From Moringa oleifera (lineage: Eukaryota > Streptophyta > Magnoliopsida > Brassicales > Moringaceae), in the NCBI GenBank assembly GCA_021397835.1, contig JAJFZO010000882.1:3538501-3602500 (forward strand): 64,000 bases of DNA. Direction: 5' to 3'. A program made the translations under genes and the position numbers. Positions 10,041 to 22,519 of the stretch are shown piece after piece. Each line of letters starts with the position of its first letter. Positions within the stretch are counted from its first letter, which is position 1. The notes under the pieces were generated by a model. It was not told the DNA's origin, searched no databases, and saw nothing but the letters and a program-made list of their open reading frames with translations.

Positions 10041-10283
10041 ATGGCTTCCTTAAGGGTATACAGCTCTCTTGTTGCAGCTGATCTCTTGCTTATTCTAGCA
10101 ACTTTCTGCTCGGAGTTCACTGTTAATGCCGAGAAGAGAGATGAGAAAGCTCCTTCACCGGCTATGCTCGCAGGCTCAGCCTCCACTGCCTCGGCTTCCA
10201 TAGCTGTTGCCGGGTTCTCTTTCTTGGTTTATGCTATGGAGTTGCTGCTTTCATGCATCAATGGCGAACCCTTCTTGCCATGA
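10041..10283 (+). CDS. Small secreted/membrane protein, AG-peptide-like (80 aa)
   Basis: Eighty residues from ATG at 10041 to TGA. I do not recognise a named family. It has an N-terminal hydrophobic signal (residues about 8-27), a short charged linker (AEKRDEK), an APSPA motif rich in Ala, Ser and Pro at about 37-41, an Ala/Ser-rich stretch and a hydrophobic segment near residues 54-71. This layout parallels the AG-peptide upstream at 9068 (signal, short Pro/Ala core, hydrophobic tail), but the tail ends with polar residues after the hydrophobic part, which is less like a GPI signal. It could be a diverged AG-peptide relative or a small type I membrane protein. A TATA box 90 bases upstream supports a real gene. 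Confidence 0.6.
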   Translation: MASLRVYSSLVAADLLLILATFCSEFTVNAEKRDEKAPSPAMLAGSASTASASIAVAGFSFLVYAMELLLSCINGEPFLP

Positions 10284-10982
10284 CTTGAGATTCAAGTAAT
10301 GGTCGCTTTTGGGTACTTCCCTCTAATGTTTATAAATAATGCAAGCAAGATCTTTCTGAGTAAACATTGAGTAATTTCATCGTCTTTATCTTTAATAATG
10401 CTCAAAGTTTTCTGCAGAAATTTTATGTTAAAATCAGAACTTCATATTCAAAATCACTTCAGATTTTTCCAGTCAACTCCATATTCACAATCATTTCAGG
10501 TTCCTCAGGTGTTTCTAGCCGTTAGATTTAAGACCCAAGGAAAAATGAATCTCAAGCCTATCTGTTACTCAAATTTTCTGATCCGGATATTTCGATTGAA
10601 GGAAGATCAATTAATGCCATGATGAAGAAAGATCATCGTTCAAATTGTGTCTCTTCAAGATTAATGAAACATACTAAGTAATCTACTTCATTTGAAGGAA
10701 GACTTCGGTCATTAGGAAATGCAAGAGGAATTGTACATGGGTTAAACGGGTCTGCAATTGAGCCCATTTAAGTAAATGAGCCCAAATTTGCGCCTAGAGA
10801 TTTTCATGTGGACCCAAACCGGGGGAAAGTGCATTAGCTCTGGGCTGCACAGTGACGGGTCACTGCACATGGCTGTAAATATCTCACCGTATGCTGTAAA
10901 CAAGCGCCGATCATAGTTGATCAAATCAAATTGTTCAGTCACCTCCTCTTTCAAAGCAGAAGCAGCTTTCGGACACGCCAAA
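10284..10982. other. Intergenic with site II promoter elements
   Basis: No gene is seen. Near the right end three site II elements occur, AGCCCA at 10761-10766 and 10779-10784 and TGGGCT at 10841-10846, within about 220 bases of the next start codon. Such TGGGCY elements are common before nuclear genes for ribosomal and organellar proteins. Confidence 0.5.
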
Positions 10983-12092
10983 ATGGTAGCCATGATTTCA
11001 CGTAGATTCACTTCCAGGCTCCTTAAACCCTCTCATTCTTGTTCTTCTTCTTTTTCATCAACTTTCTTTGTCTCTGAAAAACCCCAGAACTTTAACTCTG
11101 GGAGTACCCAGCACGCGAATCATCTCGCTTTCTCTCATCATAAAGCTCAAAACCCTGAATTCAATATCTCTAGTTTGATTTCTCTTGCACCACATCGCCT
11201 CACCAATTTTGAGTTTCATTTGAGTGTAGAGCCAAAATGGATAAATTTCAATCTCAATTTGCGTAGGTTGGATTTAAGTTCTTATGTCAAACCCGAAAAC
11301 CATGATTTTAAGTTGCTATCAGATGAGAAGCCCATGTTTTTCTCAGATTTCGTTTCATCATTTCGTTTCGGGAGTCCACAAGAATACAGGTATCGTGGTA
11401 TGTTTTATCGGGAGCTTACGAATTCGAGCTTTGGTTTTATTAGATCATATTCCGGTTTCAGCTCCAAGTTGAAGAACGGCCCCTACTGTAACAAATGGTT
11501 ACCAGAGGAGCAAAGCAGGTTTCTTTCAACATCTGATTCAAAATCTGATTCTGAGAAAGCCCAAAGGTCAACCTCTGATTCACAATCTGATTATGAGAAA
11601 GCTCAAAGTTCTGAAGCCAAAAATGGGAGTGAGTATCCAAGCCAAAACCCTGACTTCAAGCACCAAGAAATTGAAGGACCAACTGTTGAACGGGACCTAT
11701 CAGCGTTGGCCAGTGAGACCCGAGAAGTTCTTGAAGGGATGATGAAGAATATCTATAGTTTAAGCAGAGCGATAGCTCTTCTGGCTCTGGCTCAACTTGG
11801 GTTAGGAGCTTGGATCACATACATCACTCGATCATCCCCCATGATAGAAATCGGTATTCAGAGCTTGTTGGCATTTGGGTTCCCATTTACACTGGCTTTT
11901 ATGCTACGGCAATCGTTGAAGCCAATGTACTTCTTTAAGAAGATGGAGGAGCAAGGTAGGCTGCAGATACTGACTCTGACTCTTCAGGTTGCTAAGAATT
12001 TGAATGTTTTGTTTGTCCGTATTCGTGGGGTTTCCTTCATCTGTATTGCTGGCTTTTCAGTTGGATTGTTGTATGCTTTGTTGTCTAAATAA
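10983..12092 (+). CDS. Organelle-type membrane protein, unknown function
   Basis: A single exon encodes 369 aa, ATG at 10983 (a second in-frame Met is at residue 4). I do not recognise a characterised family. The N-terminus is rich in Arg and Ser with no acids ([16 protein letters not shown]), as in a mitochondrial transit peptide. The middle is polar and low in complexity and holds two 14-residue copies of a Ser/Asp-rich unit around [11 protein letters not shown] and [11 protein letters not shown]. The C-terminal third is conserved-looking, with three hydrophobic segments: near [17 protein letters not shown], near [14 protein letters not shown], and at the extreme C-terminus around [14 protein letters not shown]. 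An inner-membrane protein with a disordered matrix or intermembrane region is my inference. The site II elements upstream fit an organellar role. Confidence 0.8.
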   Translation: MVAMISRRFTSRLLKPSHSCSSSFSSTFFVSEKPQNFNSGSTQHANHLAFSHHKAQNPEFNISSLISLAPHRLTNFEFHLSVEPKWINFNLNLRRLDLSSYVKPENHDFKLLSDEKPMFFSDFVSSFRFGSPQEYRYRGMFYRELTNSSFGFIRSYSGFSSKLKNGPYCNKWLPEEQSRFLSTSDSKSDSEKAQRSTSDSQSDYEKAQSSEAKNGSEYPSQNPDFKHQEIEGPTVERDLSALASETREVLEGMMKNIYSLSRAIALLALAQLGLGAWITYITRSSPMIEIGIQSLLAFGFPFTLAFMLRQSLKPMYFFKKMEEQGRLQILTLTLQVAKNLNVLFVRIRGVSFICIAGFSVGLLYALLSK

Positions 12093-13842
12093 CTACATGT
12101 CTGTGTTTGAGGTTCTTGATCATGATAAGACTTTATGCATCTGGAGAATTTTCATTGAAGGTAAACATAATTCTGGCCTTGTTGCGGATGATAGATACTT
12201 CTTACTTTCAGTAATTACTGACATAATGTGTTCATTTACTGAACATTCAGACATATGCAATATTCATAGAGCTTGGATTATCATACACGACCTAGAAATG
12301 AGGAACTCTCCGGCATGGAGCATTGGATTGATAAGCTTTGGTTAGATGATGTTTGGTCTCTTATCTTCTGTCCCAAAACTTTATCAGGATATAATTAGCC
12401 TTCTTGACCACATCATTCAGGATTGATATCAAGTGGCGGTCCAAACAAGTATTTTGGTGTCTATTCTGTTAGAAGGATTTACAGGCTGCTTCATGTTATT
12501 TGTTCTTGACTACGTTCGCTGACTACTGTGGTTTAACTCTCTTCGCAGTCTTATATATATCTTCTACAGATCAAAACTTTCAGCATTTATAACTTTTTAC
12601 CCTAAACATATTAGTTGTATCCCACACTGCCTCATTGTGGGAAGTGGCACGGTATGCTTCCTGTGTATCGATGGGAATTGATCATGAGTGGGAAGAGGCT
12701 GAAATGTCATACCCCCACTCCTGTGAGGACTGATATATGCTTGGCATTTTTATTATTTACAATTCTTGTTTTACATGGATTAAGAATTTATTGGTAAATA
12801 GATGTTAATGAGCTTTTAATGGAGAAAATGCTGAATGATAGGTTTCTATGCTTTACCTAGAGTTAGACATGAATGACAGAATAGTCACAGGTTGAATAAG
12901 GATATTTATGGTGACACATGAGCTTTTTGATAGAAAAATAAAAGATTATTTTTATAATTTATTATATTGATGTGAAATGATATAAATAAATAATATTTTG
13001 CTCCTTTATTATGTTAAAATATTAAATGTCAAATATAATTCATATCCATAGAAGATTTGATTTTTTCTATTCAAAATTTCTAGTAAGATCATTCTCAAGC
13101 CTTGCAATTTTATGGTATCAGAAGCTAAAAGCTGAAATGGAATGGAAATGAAAGCATTTTAATGGGAGAAAGGGTAACATACAGGCATTTTGACATGACC
13201 ATGCAAGAAAATTGGGGGCTGAAAATTGCGATTCACATCAGAAAAAAAAAATATGAACAATTTCTATTAAGCACAAAAGAAAATAAGAACCTCCAAGATA
13301 CAAGCACAAATATTGAACAAAACCACATGCATGAAACTTTGCATTTCACATACACAGGGAAAATCATTTTATATTTTTCTCATTTCCATATATTTTCCTT
13401 CTTTTTCTCATCACAAAAAGAAAAAGAAAAATAATTAATTCAACAAACAAAGTACACTCCCACGAAATGAAGATACCGACTATCCATCCACTCTACTAAC
13501 AATTTCAACCCCGTCCATAATATCCCAGGGCAGGATCACTAAGTAAGCAATCAATTGATCCAAGATCATTCTGTCACTAAAATCTCAGATCCAATGCCTA
13601 TGTCCTTTCCCCAGAAAGATAAAGTGGATGAAACTTTTTCCTTTTTGGCTCAAAATGAAGTCTTTCCAGTTGCTCCTTTAAACTTCCTCTAATCTCCATG
13701 TACAGAAGAATCATATTCTAATAGCAAACAAAACTAATTGTCAAATTTAACTCTGCTCTTGGGTCAAGGAGATCAGAAGCGATTCTGGTTCTGGCAATCT
13801 GATGAAACTCATAGCCATCACGATGGCTATATCTTGGATAAA
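12093..13842. other. Intergenic / convergent 3' regions
   Basis: This lies between the convergent 3' ends of the membrane-protein gene (+) and the RNA-binding gene (-). About 12930-13060 is AT-rich and about 13230-13440 is A-rich on the plus strand, fitting the 3' UTR of the minus-strand gene. The ORFs of 60-113 codons look like chance. No gene is supported. Confidence 0.5.
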
Positions 13843-16800
13843 TCATGTCCCGCTTTTCCCATCAGATTTAGACACTGTTCGGACATAAGTACGACTACGA
13901 GTACAGACCAGAGCACTGGTGCCAGGACCCGAGACACCACTCTCAGCTGAAGTGGCCTGTTTCTCTCGCGTCCACTGTAAACTCCGGGGACCAGTCTTAA
14001 CAGAGTAATGAGGCCTGAATCCACCAGTAATGCCTCTTTGGAATTGGAACCTTGCAGCAGTGTATGGAGAGCCACGATTATGCGGCCATGTCATTATCGG
14101 CATAGCTTCTTGTTGAGCTGAGCTTCTCCTCACAACCTACGAGAATGAATTCAAACATAAAATTTGATTCAGTTAATTATAAATATAACAATTAAGCAAA
14201 CATGACCCAGTAGATCTGGATCACTTATACAGCCAAATCAGAACTTTATGTAACAGGGACAGCCATAAAATTTACTTTTCTCTTTTCCTTGAGGGCAGGG
14301 AAGTAAGATAAATGACATTGAACGTAACTTAAGATTAAAGGAAGATAATCGCTGCACAGTTAGGGATGCAAAGGATTCTTCTCAAGCAGAACAATAAATC
14401 CCATTGAAGTTCTGATAAATCCATCCTGAATACTATTTAGTACTCCTGATATTATAGGGAGAAACGCAAGCAACTGATTTAACAAGATATTTTATGAGTA
14501 AGCATAGATTCCATATATTATTCTAGCCAAAAGGAACATGAAAGTCAAAATGGCCCCACAACTTTTACCAAATTAATAAGCACACCTGTAGTTAAAATTC
14601 AACTAAAAATTTTGTATAACTTGAGAGCAATCTACTCAATAATTAATTTTCCTAGGGCAAGGAAGAAAGGAGGAAACAGAGGATCATCAACCTAATGAGA
14701 AAGACATAAGCAAATGTAGGATTATCAACCAAATGAGATAGACATAAGCACAAAAAAAAAAAAGGGCAAACTTAATAGAATGGACGCCACCTAATCAACA
14801 AGTGTCATACTAAATAATTAACAATACCTTCAGCATCCGTGACATAAAGGAGGTCCCATCCAATGCCAGTGCATCATCCGCTGCCTCTTTGCGCATGAAC
14901 TCTACGTAAGCTGACCTGCAGTGGCAATGTGTTTTGATAGAGGTCTTTAGGGAAAGCGTTTTCCTGACAAGAACAACTTAAAGAAAAGGTAGAAAAGGCA
15001 AAAGGAATCCAATAGACTTTACCCTTTCGGCTGCCCTGTTGCTGCATCTGTAAGTATCACCACTTTTAGCACTTCACCAAACTTATTAAAATGCCGAGAA
15101 AGTGCATCCTTGGTTGCAGCAAAATGCACCTGTCCAGGGATAATAACAATAAAGGTAAAACGTCAGAGTGAGAAGAATGTATGTATGCCTTTATAACCTA
15201 TGGGACAGACAGGGCAATAGTTTTTACATTGCTAACAAAAACTGTTCGAGAATCAGCGTCTTCTAAAGGACGACCAGCTGTGGATGCACCTGAATATCAC
15301 CAAAGAGAGAATAAACAAAAATATAAATACCAAATAAAGAAGAAAAACAAGCAAAAAGCCAACGAATGTGGAAATTAAATAAAAAACAAAACAGTCTCCC
15401 TAGAGAGTCCAGTTCAATCAATCAAGAGAAGAAAAAAACCGGTTCACCATGTGAACAGAGTCGGCAACTCACCAGCATTGGACATCATCTTTGGAGATTC
15501 TCTTTGAATATCAGCAGCAGGTTTTCCCTGTTTGTTATCAAATCGACAAACTTAATTCAGCAACCCAACCCGAGAGGAGGTCAACAAAAAAAGAGGAAAA
15601 AGGAGCAACAATGACAGAAGAGGAAATAATAGAGAAAGAAATTTAATTAGAAAATTTATATATAAGAATAGAATGATCTCAAGAACATCTTACATTTCCA
15701 TTACCGACAGTAACGGGGTTGTTATTCTCCTTCATGGATCGTACAGTAGATTTGTCAGCACCAGCCTCGCTCTGCTGAACAGATTTTTGACAATCATAAT
15801 CTGCCACTTCCCTCAACTCCTGATAATTAGGTGGTTTCCATGCATTTACATTCACAGGATTGTTTGCTACCTTACGGGAAGCAGTTGTAGCTGCATTTGC
15901 TTTATTTTGACCTTCATTCCATGCCCTTCGCCTGACATCATCAACATTATTAGCTAAACTATATTGTACCATCATCAAATCCTCATTCTTGTTCACACCA
16001 GAAGAGTTGGTCCAACGAACATCCGCGCCTCTATGGCCTATAACACTGACAGTATCATACCCTTCATTGTCAGACATAGAATCAAGGGCAGACTCATTTT
16101 CCAGCACTGCCACATTCCCAACATATTGCCCACTATAGTCACTTCTTCGACGATTCACTGGTTGGGTTTGCTGCAGAGATTTGCTAAGATCTATATATTC
16201 TTCATCTCCACCAGCAGCTTCTCTAATTTCTGTGAGTTGGTCTAGGGTCTCAGGTACATCAGTACCACGACTAAGTCGGTCAAACACACTTCCACCAGCA
16301 GATTTAACCTTTCTAACATCTTCAGCAGCTTCTGCCACAGCTTTGATTACAGTTGCCATGGCATTTGGCACCCTTGCAACTGATCGAATCCTCCTAGGAC
16401 GATCCATAGACAATGAGTCACCAGTGGATGTAGACACTACAGAGCGAAGACGCTTAAGTGAAGGTTCCTTTGATGAGACAGATGGCTTTGAAGTTCCCAA
16501 TGCATCTCGAACCGCAAATTGAAGTAGACGACGAGGGGCATCAACAGTTGCCTCCTACCAGATACCAATTGACAAATCAGAGAACATGAAAACTAACACA
16601 AACATGTACATAACATCCTTTTATCAAAATCTACTATACAATGCAAATCCAAGCATATATCCAGGTTGAAAAGCACATCTTGCCAATCCTGCAGAACACA
16701 AGTTATCCAACTCATACCATCGATTATGTTCCCAGTAATAGGAAATACCATCATTTGAAAGATCCCAAACCCACAACACAAATACAAAAGCACTAAAAGA

Positions 16801-19525
16801 GGCGAAAATTCCTAGTCAAATGGTTCTTAGGCCTTTGTAAGGAGATGATCCTACCATTGGTTGAGAGCTCATGCCCCTACAAGTTCTAAATGATTTATAA
16901 TTATTTAAACAAGTATGTTTAACACCACCATCACAACACTTGCTGTGTCATTCAACACCATCCCAACCCAATAACCAACCTAAGCTGCACAATTGAATTT
17001 ATAAGTACTTAAAATTTGACAAGCAATGTTAAACAATTTCGTAATAGTAAGGAAGGAAAGAACAAGTTAAGAACTTATCCTTTGTCATACATTCAGCTTG
17101 ACAACTTTGAGGAGAATAATCAAAACCCGCTTTGGTAAACAAACAGAATAAAGTAGAAACTTCTCTGCCATCCCATAAAACATACTAAGTGCAACGTAAC
17201 ACTGTTATATCCACCCAGCCCAAATGGTCAAAAGGAAAACAAAAATCTTCAGTTTATTTAATCTGAGTGCTTAACGAAGGAAAAAAAAATCAGAAATTCC
17301 AACCTTCGATAGCTCCCGCTCATCAATCCGACTCCTTTTCTTCTGAAAAGAAGTTTGGGGAGAAGATCTTTCACGTCTGACTTTGCGATCAGTTTTCTCC
17401 TCAAAATGCATATTGTCCACCTCAGACCTCGAAAGAGGAGGGCCATCAGCTGCATCTCTTGCAAGTCCTTCTCCTTCTCTGTTGGGCTGGTTTTGGGATA
17501 ACTTGCTAGACTTTCCCCCTTGAGATTCAGAATCGAGTTGGTGAGAGTCATTATCCCCAGCCTGGTTTCCTGATGTAAATTTTGTTTTAGCTGCCTCTAC
17601 AACATGAGATTCCTGAGGCTGAACATACAGATCCAGATTTGCAGACAGATGATCCCACAACCTATCCAAAAAGTTGGAAACAAATAAAAAACACCATCAA
17701 CAATGAGGAGAACTGGGAGATGCAGCTACGCTGTGAACCAATCCTTTTGTAAAATTAACTTAGCCTATAAAAACAGAACAATAATCAAAATACCACGAGA
17801 CAAAAGAATGACTGTCATCCCCAAGAAATACATTCAACTCGTTCCTTGCCTCCTCTTTCCGTCTCCCATTTCTGAGTAAGACAATCACATATTCCTGCCC
17901 ATAGAAATTCAAGAAGTTAAGAGACTTTTTTAGCATAACAAGTCGTTCTTCTTTAACAAGTTTCAAATGTTCATGTTTCATACATGGAATCCATAAGCTA
18001 CACCAGTTGATAGCACGAGATGGCACGTCCTAAACATTGTACTAAATGGGAGAAAAAATTTACATCGAAATATTAAAACCAGTATTGGAAGCAGTATAAC
18101 AAAAGGATTATACAAATTAATTTCCACCCTCACGCAAGAGACACACAAATCATAATACTAAGCAAATGTCAAAGGACTCTAAAGGCTAAGAAACTTTAGG
18201 TATTGTTTCCGGTAAATCTCTTAAATGTTTAGTTTCTTTGGAAAGACATGCTACAAGGGTTTTAAAGCCAAAGACAGTCAAGGAATGCATAATAGTTAGA
18301 TAATTGATTTCCATTGTGATACACTCTATTCAAAGGTCTGCCTTCGTCTTCAAAAGGGCACTACCTGCTTAGGACCAGAAGATTCTCTAACAATTGACAG
18401 TTATAGGATCCTAAAAGTTAACTGATAAGAAGAATTATTTTAAATTCTCCATTACTATCAGGAACAGAAAAAATGAACTTCAATGGAGAAAGTAAAACCA
18501 TGTCTACATGTCTTTTCCCTTGTTTATCAGATCATATGAAATCATCGATCAAACACTTTGGATGCATGTCTTTTCCCTTGTTTACTAAGTCATTGAAGTC
18601 ATCAGCCTAAACTTCACCAACGGAATGCATGTTGTGTCTTCTAAATTTTACTACCAAGATATAATGGGACTAAAAGAGAATTGAAGCAAGGAAGTAAACC
18701 AGGATAGCTGCCTCTCGAAATAGAAAGAATCGTCCTTCAATAACATACTTTCAAATGAGAAAAGTACACAATCTACTTCCAGAAAATTTTTCCAATTTTC
18801 AAAACAAAAGACCTGGAAGATAAGAGCAAAAACAATAGAACACTAACCCACTTTGCAACCTAAATCAGAGACCAAGTCAGTATAAACTAGTGCAATTGCA
18901 AAATCCAATATCTCCTTTGAATACATTACAAACTTTAAAATCCAAAGAAGCTGCAAGTCCATATACATCATCGAATTCAATGCGAAGCATAACTAAAATG
19001 CTTATAAGCCTTCAGAGCAGGAAAGAACTCAATCCGCAAGTCCCATTTGAGAAACTCATTTGGTCTTATTCAGTACTAGTTAAAGCTTAGCCAGAAGAAC
19101 TAAAGGCTTCAGATTTCCGCCCAACATAACCTGATCCTGTGGCCAACTTGTTATTTTAATGTAGAAGAATGTTACAGCCAAATGCCTATATCATGCAATT
19201 TTATGAAATTACCAACAACAATCATAAATGCCAATTTAAAAACCTAAATTTCCACTCAGAGAAAGATTTTTCAAATATAACTGATGGGAGAATCAACGCA
19301 GAAGCTCGCAGAAATTCTAAAAACGTGAATAAATCCTTTTTAGAAAGACCAAATATATAACTGAAGGACATGATAAAAACAATATCGTACCACTAGAGTA
19401 TCATCAGTGTAATCCCCCATGAACTCCTTCAGCTTATCCTTCACTTTCTCTCTCAACTTGGCTGCTCCATCACCACTGAAATTAACCTTAAATGTCCTGT
19501 CATCAACTGGATCCACGCTTCCCAT
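13843..19525 (-). CDS. Nuclear RNA-binding protein: PWI/Nab2-like N-terminus plus PABPN1-like RRM
   Basis: Nine exons, 686 aa: 19525-19391, 17894-17794, 17661-17304, 16554-15694, 15527-15473, 15289-15228, 15129-15023, 14915-14828 and 14136-13843. All junctions are GT-AG and the sum is 2061 bases. Residues 1-85 (ending FVSWLWDHLSANLDLY) look like the PWI-like helical domain of Nab2/ZC3H14 poly(A) RNA-binding proteins. Residues 100-500 are charged, Ser-rich and probably disordered, with nuclear-signal-like KKRSR. An RRM covers about 518-592, with RNP2 VFVSNV and RNP1 KGSAYVEF, most like the RRM of nuclear poly(A)-binding protein PABPN1. The tail is Arg- and Ser-rich. The likely role is nuclear poly(A) RNA binding, export or quality control. 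I believe Arabidopsis At3g12640 is the counterpart (from memory). Confidence 0.85.
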
Positions 19526-21355
19526 CTCCAACAAATTCCCCTTAAAATAGCAAAAACCCTAAAACTTCCCCCAAACAGCACAACGAAGAAATCAATCTGC
19601 CTCCAATCACGACTCTCCAAAGACACCCCAACTCTACGCACGTCTCAGTATCGGCAAAAAGATTGAACAAGCAGCGACAATACCAATGAATACCGTGCAG
19701 TAGCCCAATTCGGGAAGTCCCAGAGATTTCCTTGGAAATTTGACGAAAAGTTACGGGTATCTAGGTTTCGATTCAGGAGAAAATTTTGTCTCCGTTGTAT
19801 AAGAATGGCCCCCGGGATAGTAATTCCGCGGGGCAAAGAGACTGAGCATCAGAGAGAAAAAGAGAAATGGAGAAAGAGCGATTGCCTTGATATATGTACC
19901 GACTGTGAGAGGGATAGGGGCTTTGCCTTTGGCTATAGACAACAAAACGCTGCAGGTTTAAAATAATTAAGACGGAAAAACAAATTTCATGCAATTTCTT
20001 CAAGCTGTAAAATCAAATTAGTAGAACTATATCTGTTATTCATGTAATTACAATTCATTTAGTCCAAACATTTAAATCTTTAAATAAAAGCAATAAATAT
20101 AAAAAATAAATTATTTAAATTAAATCATACTCCCTATTTAATTTAAATTATGATGTATTAATTAGATAAATTGCAAATTTTAATTATTGATTTGATTTAA
20201 ATTATACTTTAACTTAAACTATTATAAAAAATTAAAAATATTTGTATCATTAAAAAGTTTAAAAATATATTATTTTAAGTTATATGGTTTTACTTATAAA
20301 TTATTGTTAAATTTCTTAAATTTGTAATAATATAAAATATTAAAAATATATTTTTAATATTTAAATGTATATTTATTTATTTACATTGATAAACAATTTG
20401 AAGTCAAATTTGTTATACAATGTTTTAAATTTAAATATCTGTAAATTTTAAATTTTTATAATCTGAATTAAACTAAATGGACTTACAATTAATTTAATTT
20501 ATATTTTAAAATGTAAAATAAAACTAATTTTTATATTTATTTTATTATTTATTGTAAATATTTAATTATAAAATAATTCTATGAAATAATTTGATTTATA
20601 ACATAATTATCGTAATTAAATTAATCTAATCACTGTTGATTCAATCATACTAAATAAACACTTATTTTTTTACTGCATAAACTGCATACTGTCCCCACCA
20701 CTGAAAACCGCTTGAGAAACTCACCGTTTTGAGCCAACTCAAATCATGAAGGGATGTTGGGCCTTTTTCTTATCGGCCTTATGAAGCTTAATTACAAAGG
20801 CGCTAAAAACACTCCTTTATCGGGCTTTGTTATTGTGCCCATGGATTCTAATGGGCTTTAAATTTGCACAAAATACAAACAACCAATCGACCAATTATCC
20901 ATCCAAAAATTAAAATTAAATTTATTTTTATTGTTATTATAGTAAATTTATAATTTTATAATCTAATCACTTTATATTATAAAAAAAACTTTGTTGTTTT
21001 GTTTTGATTATTAATCAACATGAATTGTTAAATTAATTACTTTGTATAGTATGCATATTGATTTAATCTTCTCGTATTTAGGATGTCAATTTTCCTCTTC
21101 GGGCGGGTCTCACCAAATTCGTCTCCGATAGAATGTGTATGAGGAAAAATAAATTGAGATTGGCTCAGGTTTGAAGATTCTTCATTTTTTTAAAAGTGAA
21201 GATGGAATAAAGATTAGGATTATGTCTCTCATTCTGTCTTCATTCTTTAACTCATGTAGTTACATTTTTATTATAATATAATTTAAAATTGAAATTAATT
21301 TAAAATTTTAACATATAAAAATTAAATATTAATGTGTATTTATATTATTAATTAA
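19526..21355. other. Leader of RNA-binding gene, then AT-rich intergenic DNA
   Basis: About 19526-19945 is GC-richer and serves as the 5' leader and promoter of the minus-strand RNA-binding gene. From about 19990 the DNA is extremely AT-rich, with only 20640-20880 near normal composition; that part holds a few GGGCC and GGGCT elements. No gene is seen. Confidence 0.5.
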
Positions 21356-21359
21356 ATTT

Positions 21360-21770
21360 TTATATTTAAAATTAAAAAATCAAACATTGATTTATTAATT
21401 TATTTTAAATTAAATTTTTTCAAAAAAAATCTAAAAATTAAGAGTATCAAATTAAAGATTTTATACAATAAATTTTAATTTAAAATTTTTTATAAATAAA
21501 AAAATTTAAACTATTATCACAAAATTTTTATAATTTTTGAATAATTATGCTATTTTTTAAAAATGATATTAAAATTTTAAAAATTATATTTTTTAGCATT
21601 CAAAAAATTAAAATTTTTTATGATAGTAGTTTGAATATTTATTTATATTTGTGAAAAAATTTAAATCATAATTTATTATATAAAATATTTATTTTTAATT
21701 TTTTAATTTTTATAATATTAAATTTATATGAAAATAATAAATCAATGTTTGATTTGTCACTTTTTGAACA
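21360..21770. repeat. AT-rich foldback (long inverted repeat)
   Basis: The two halves are imperfect reverse complements around an axis near 21568, giving arms of about 190 bases. The outer end carries AATCAAACATTGATTTATTA near 21379-21398 and its reverse complement near 21740-21759. The inner arms match around AAACTATTATCA (21508) and TGATAGTAGTTT (21622). This is the form of a foldback element or MITE. Similar AT-rich words recur near 8.5, 22.0, 27.75 and 28.35 kb, suggesting a dispersed family. Confidence 0.65.
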
Positions 21771-22519
21771 TAAACGTTTGATTGGTAATGTGACATAAAC
21801 ATGAAAGTTTATGAAATATCTACCATAAATTATATACTATTCATATTTTTTTATCTCTATAATTTTCTTTGATTAATTTTATGTGTATAAAATATAAATT
21901 TTATTTAATTTTATTATTTTATATAAAAATTTAATTTAAAATCTTATATAATAAATTTTGATTTATTTTTTTATAAATTTGTAAAAATATGCAAAATATC
22001 ATAGTAATTTTTTGTAAATTTTAAATCTTAAAAAATATATTTTTAAGATTTTATACAGTAAAAAATTTAAAAAATATTTTGAATTGAAAAATATATAATT
22101 TGTTATAGTTTATAACTTATATATTTATTATATATAAAAAATTCAAATTAAGATTTTATAATTTTTAATTTGAATACTTTTTAAAATAAAATCAATAATT
22201 AATTTGAACCAAAATAAGATTCATATGTAAAATTGATCCATAAATTATTATCAAATTTACTTTAAAAATGTAATTAATGTAAAATTTATTTTAATATTTA
22301 TTCTAAATATTATTACACGTATACTTAAATATATTATACTTAAAAATTAAGTTAAATAATATTTTAAAATATAAATAAAAACGAACAAAACAGATTTTTC
22401 ATTTACCGATCTTCCAAATCATAATTTGGCATTTCTATCTCTCTTTTGTTAACCCAAAAAAGAGATAGAGATAAAGACTAATTAGACATTTGGTCTTTTT
22501 ACATCCATACTCATGCATA

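Noticed and set aside
9812..10201. 129-codon minus-strand ORF over the small secreted-protein gene
   Set aside because: It overlaps the plus-strand gene antisense, needs a long run through the promoter and TATA box, and lacks protein-like features.
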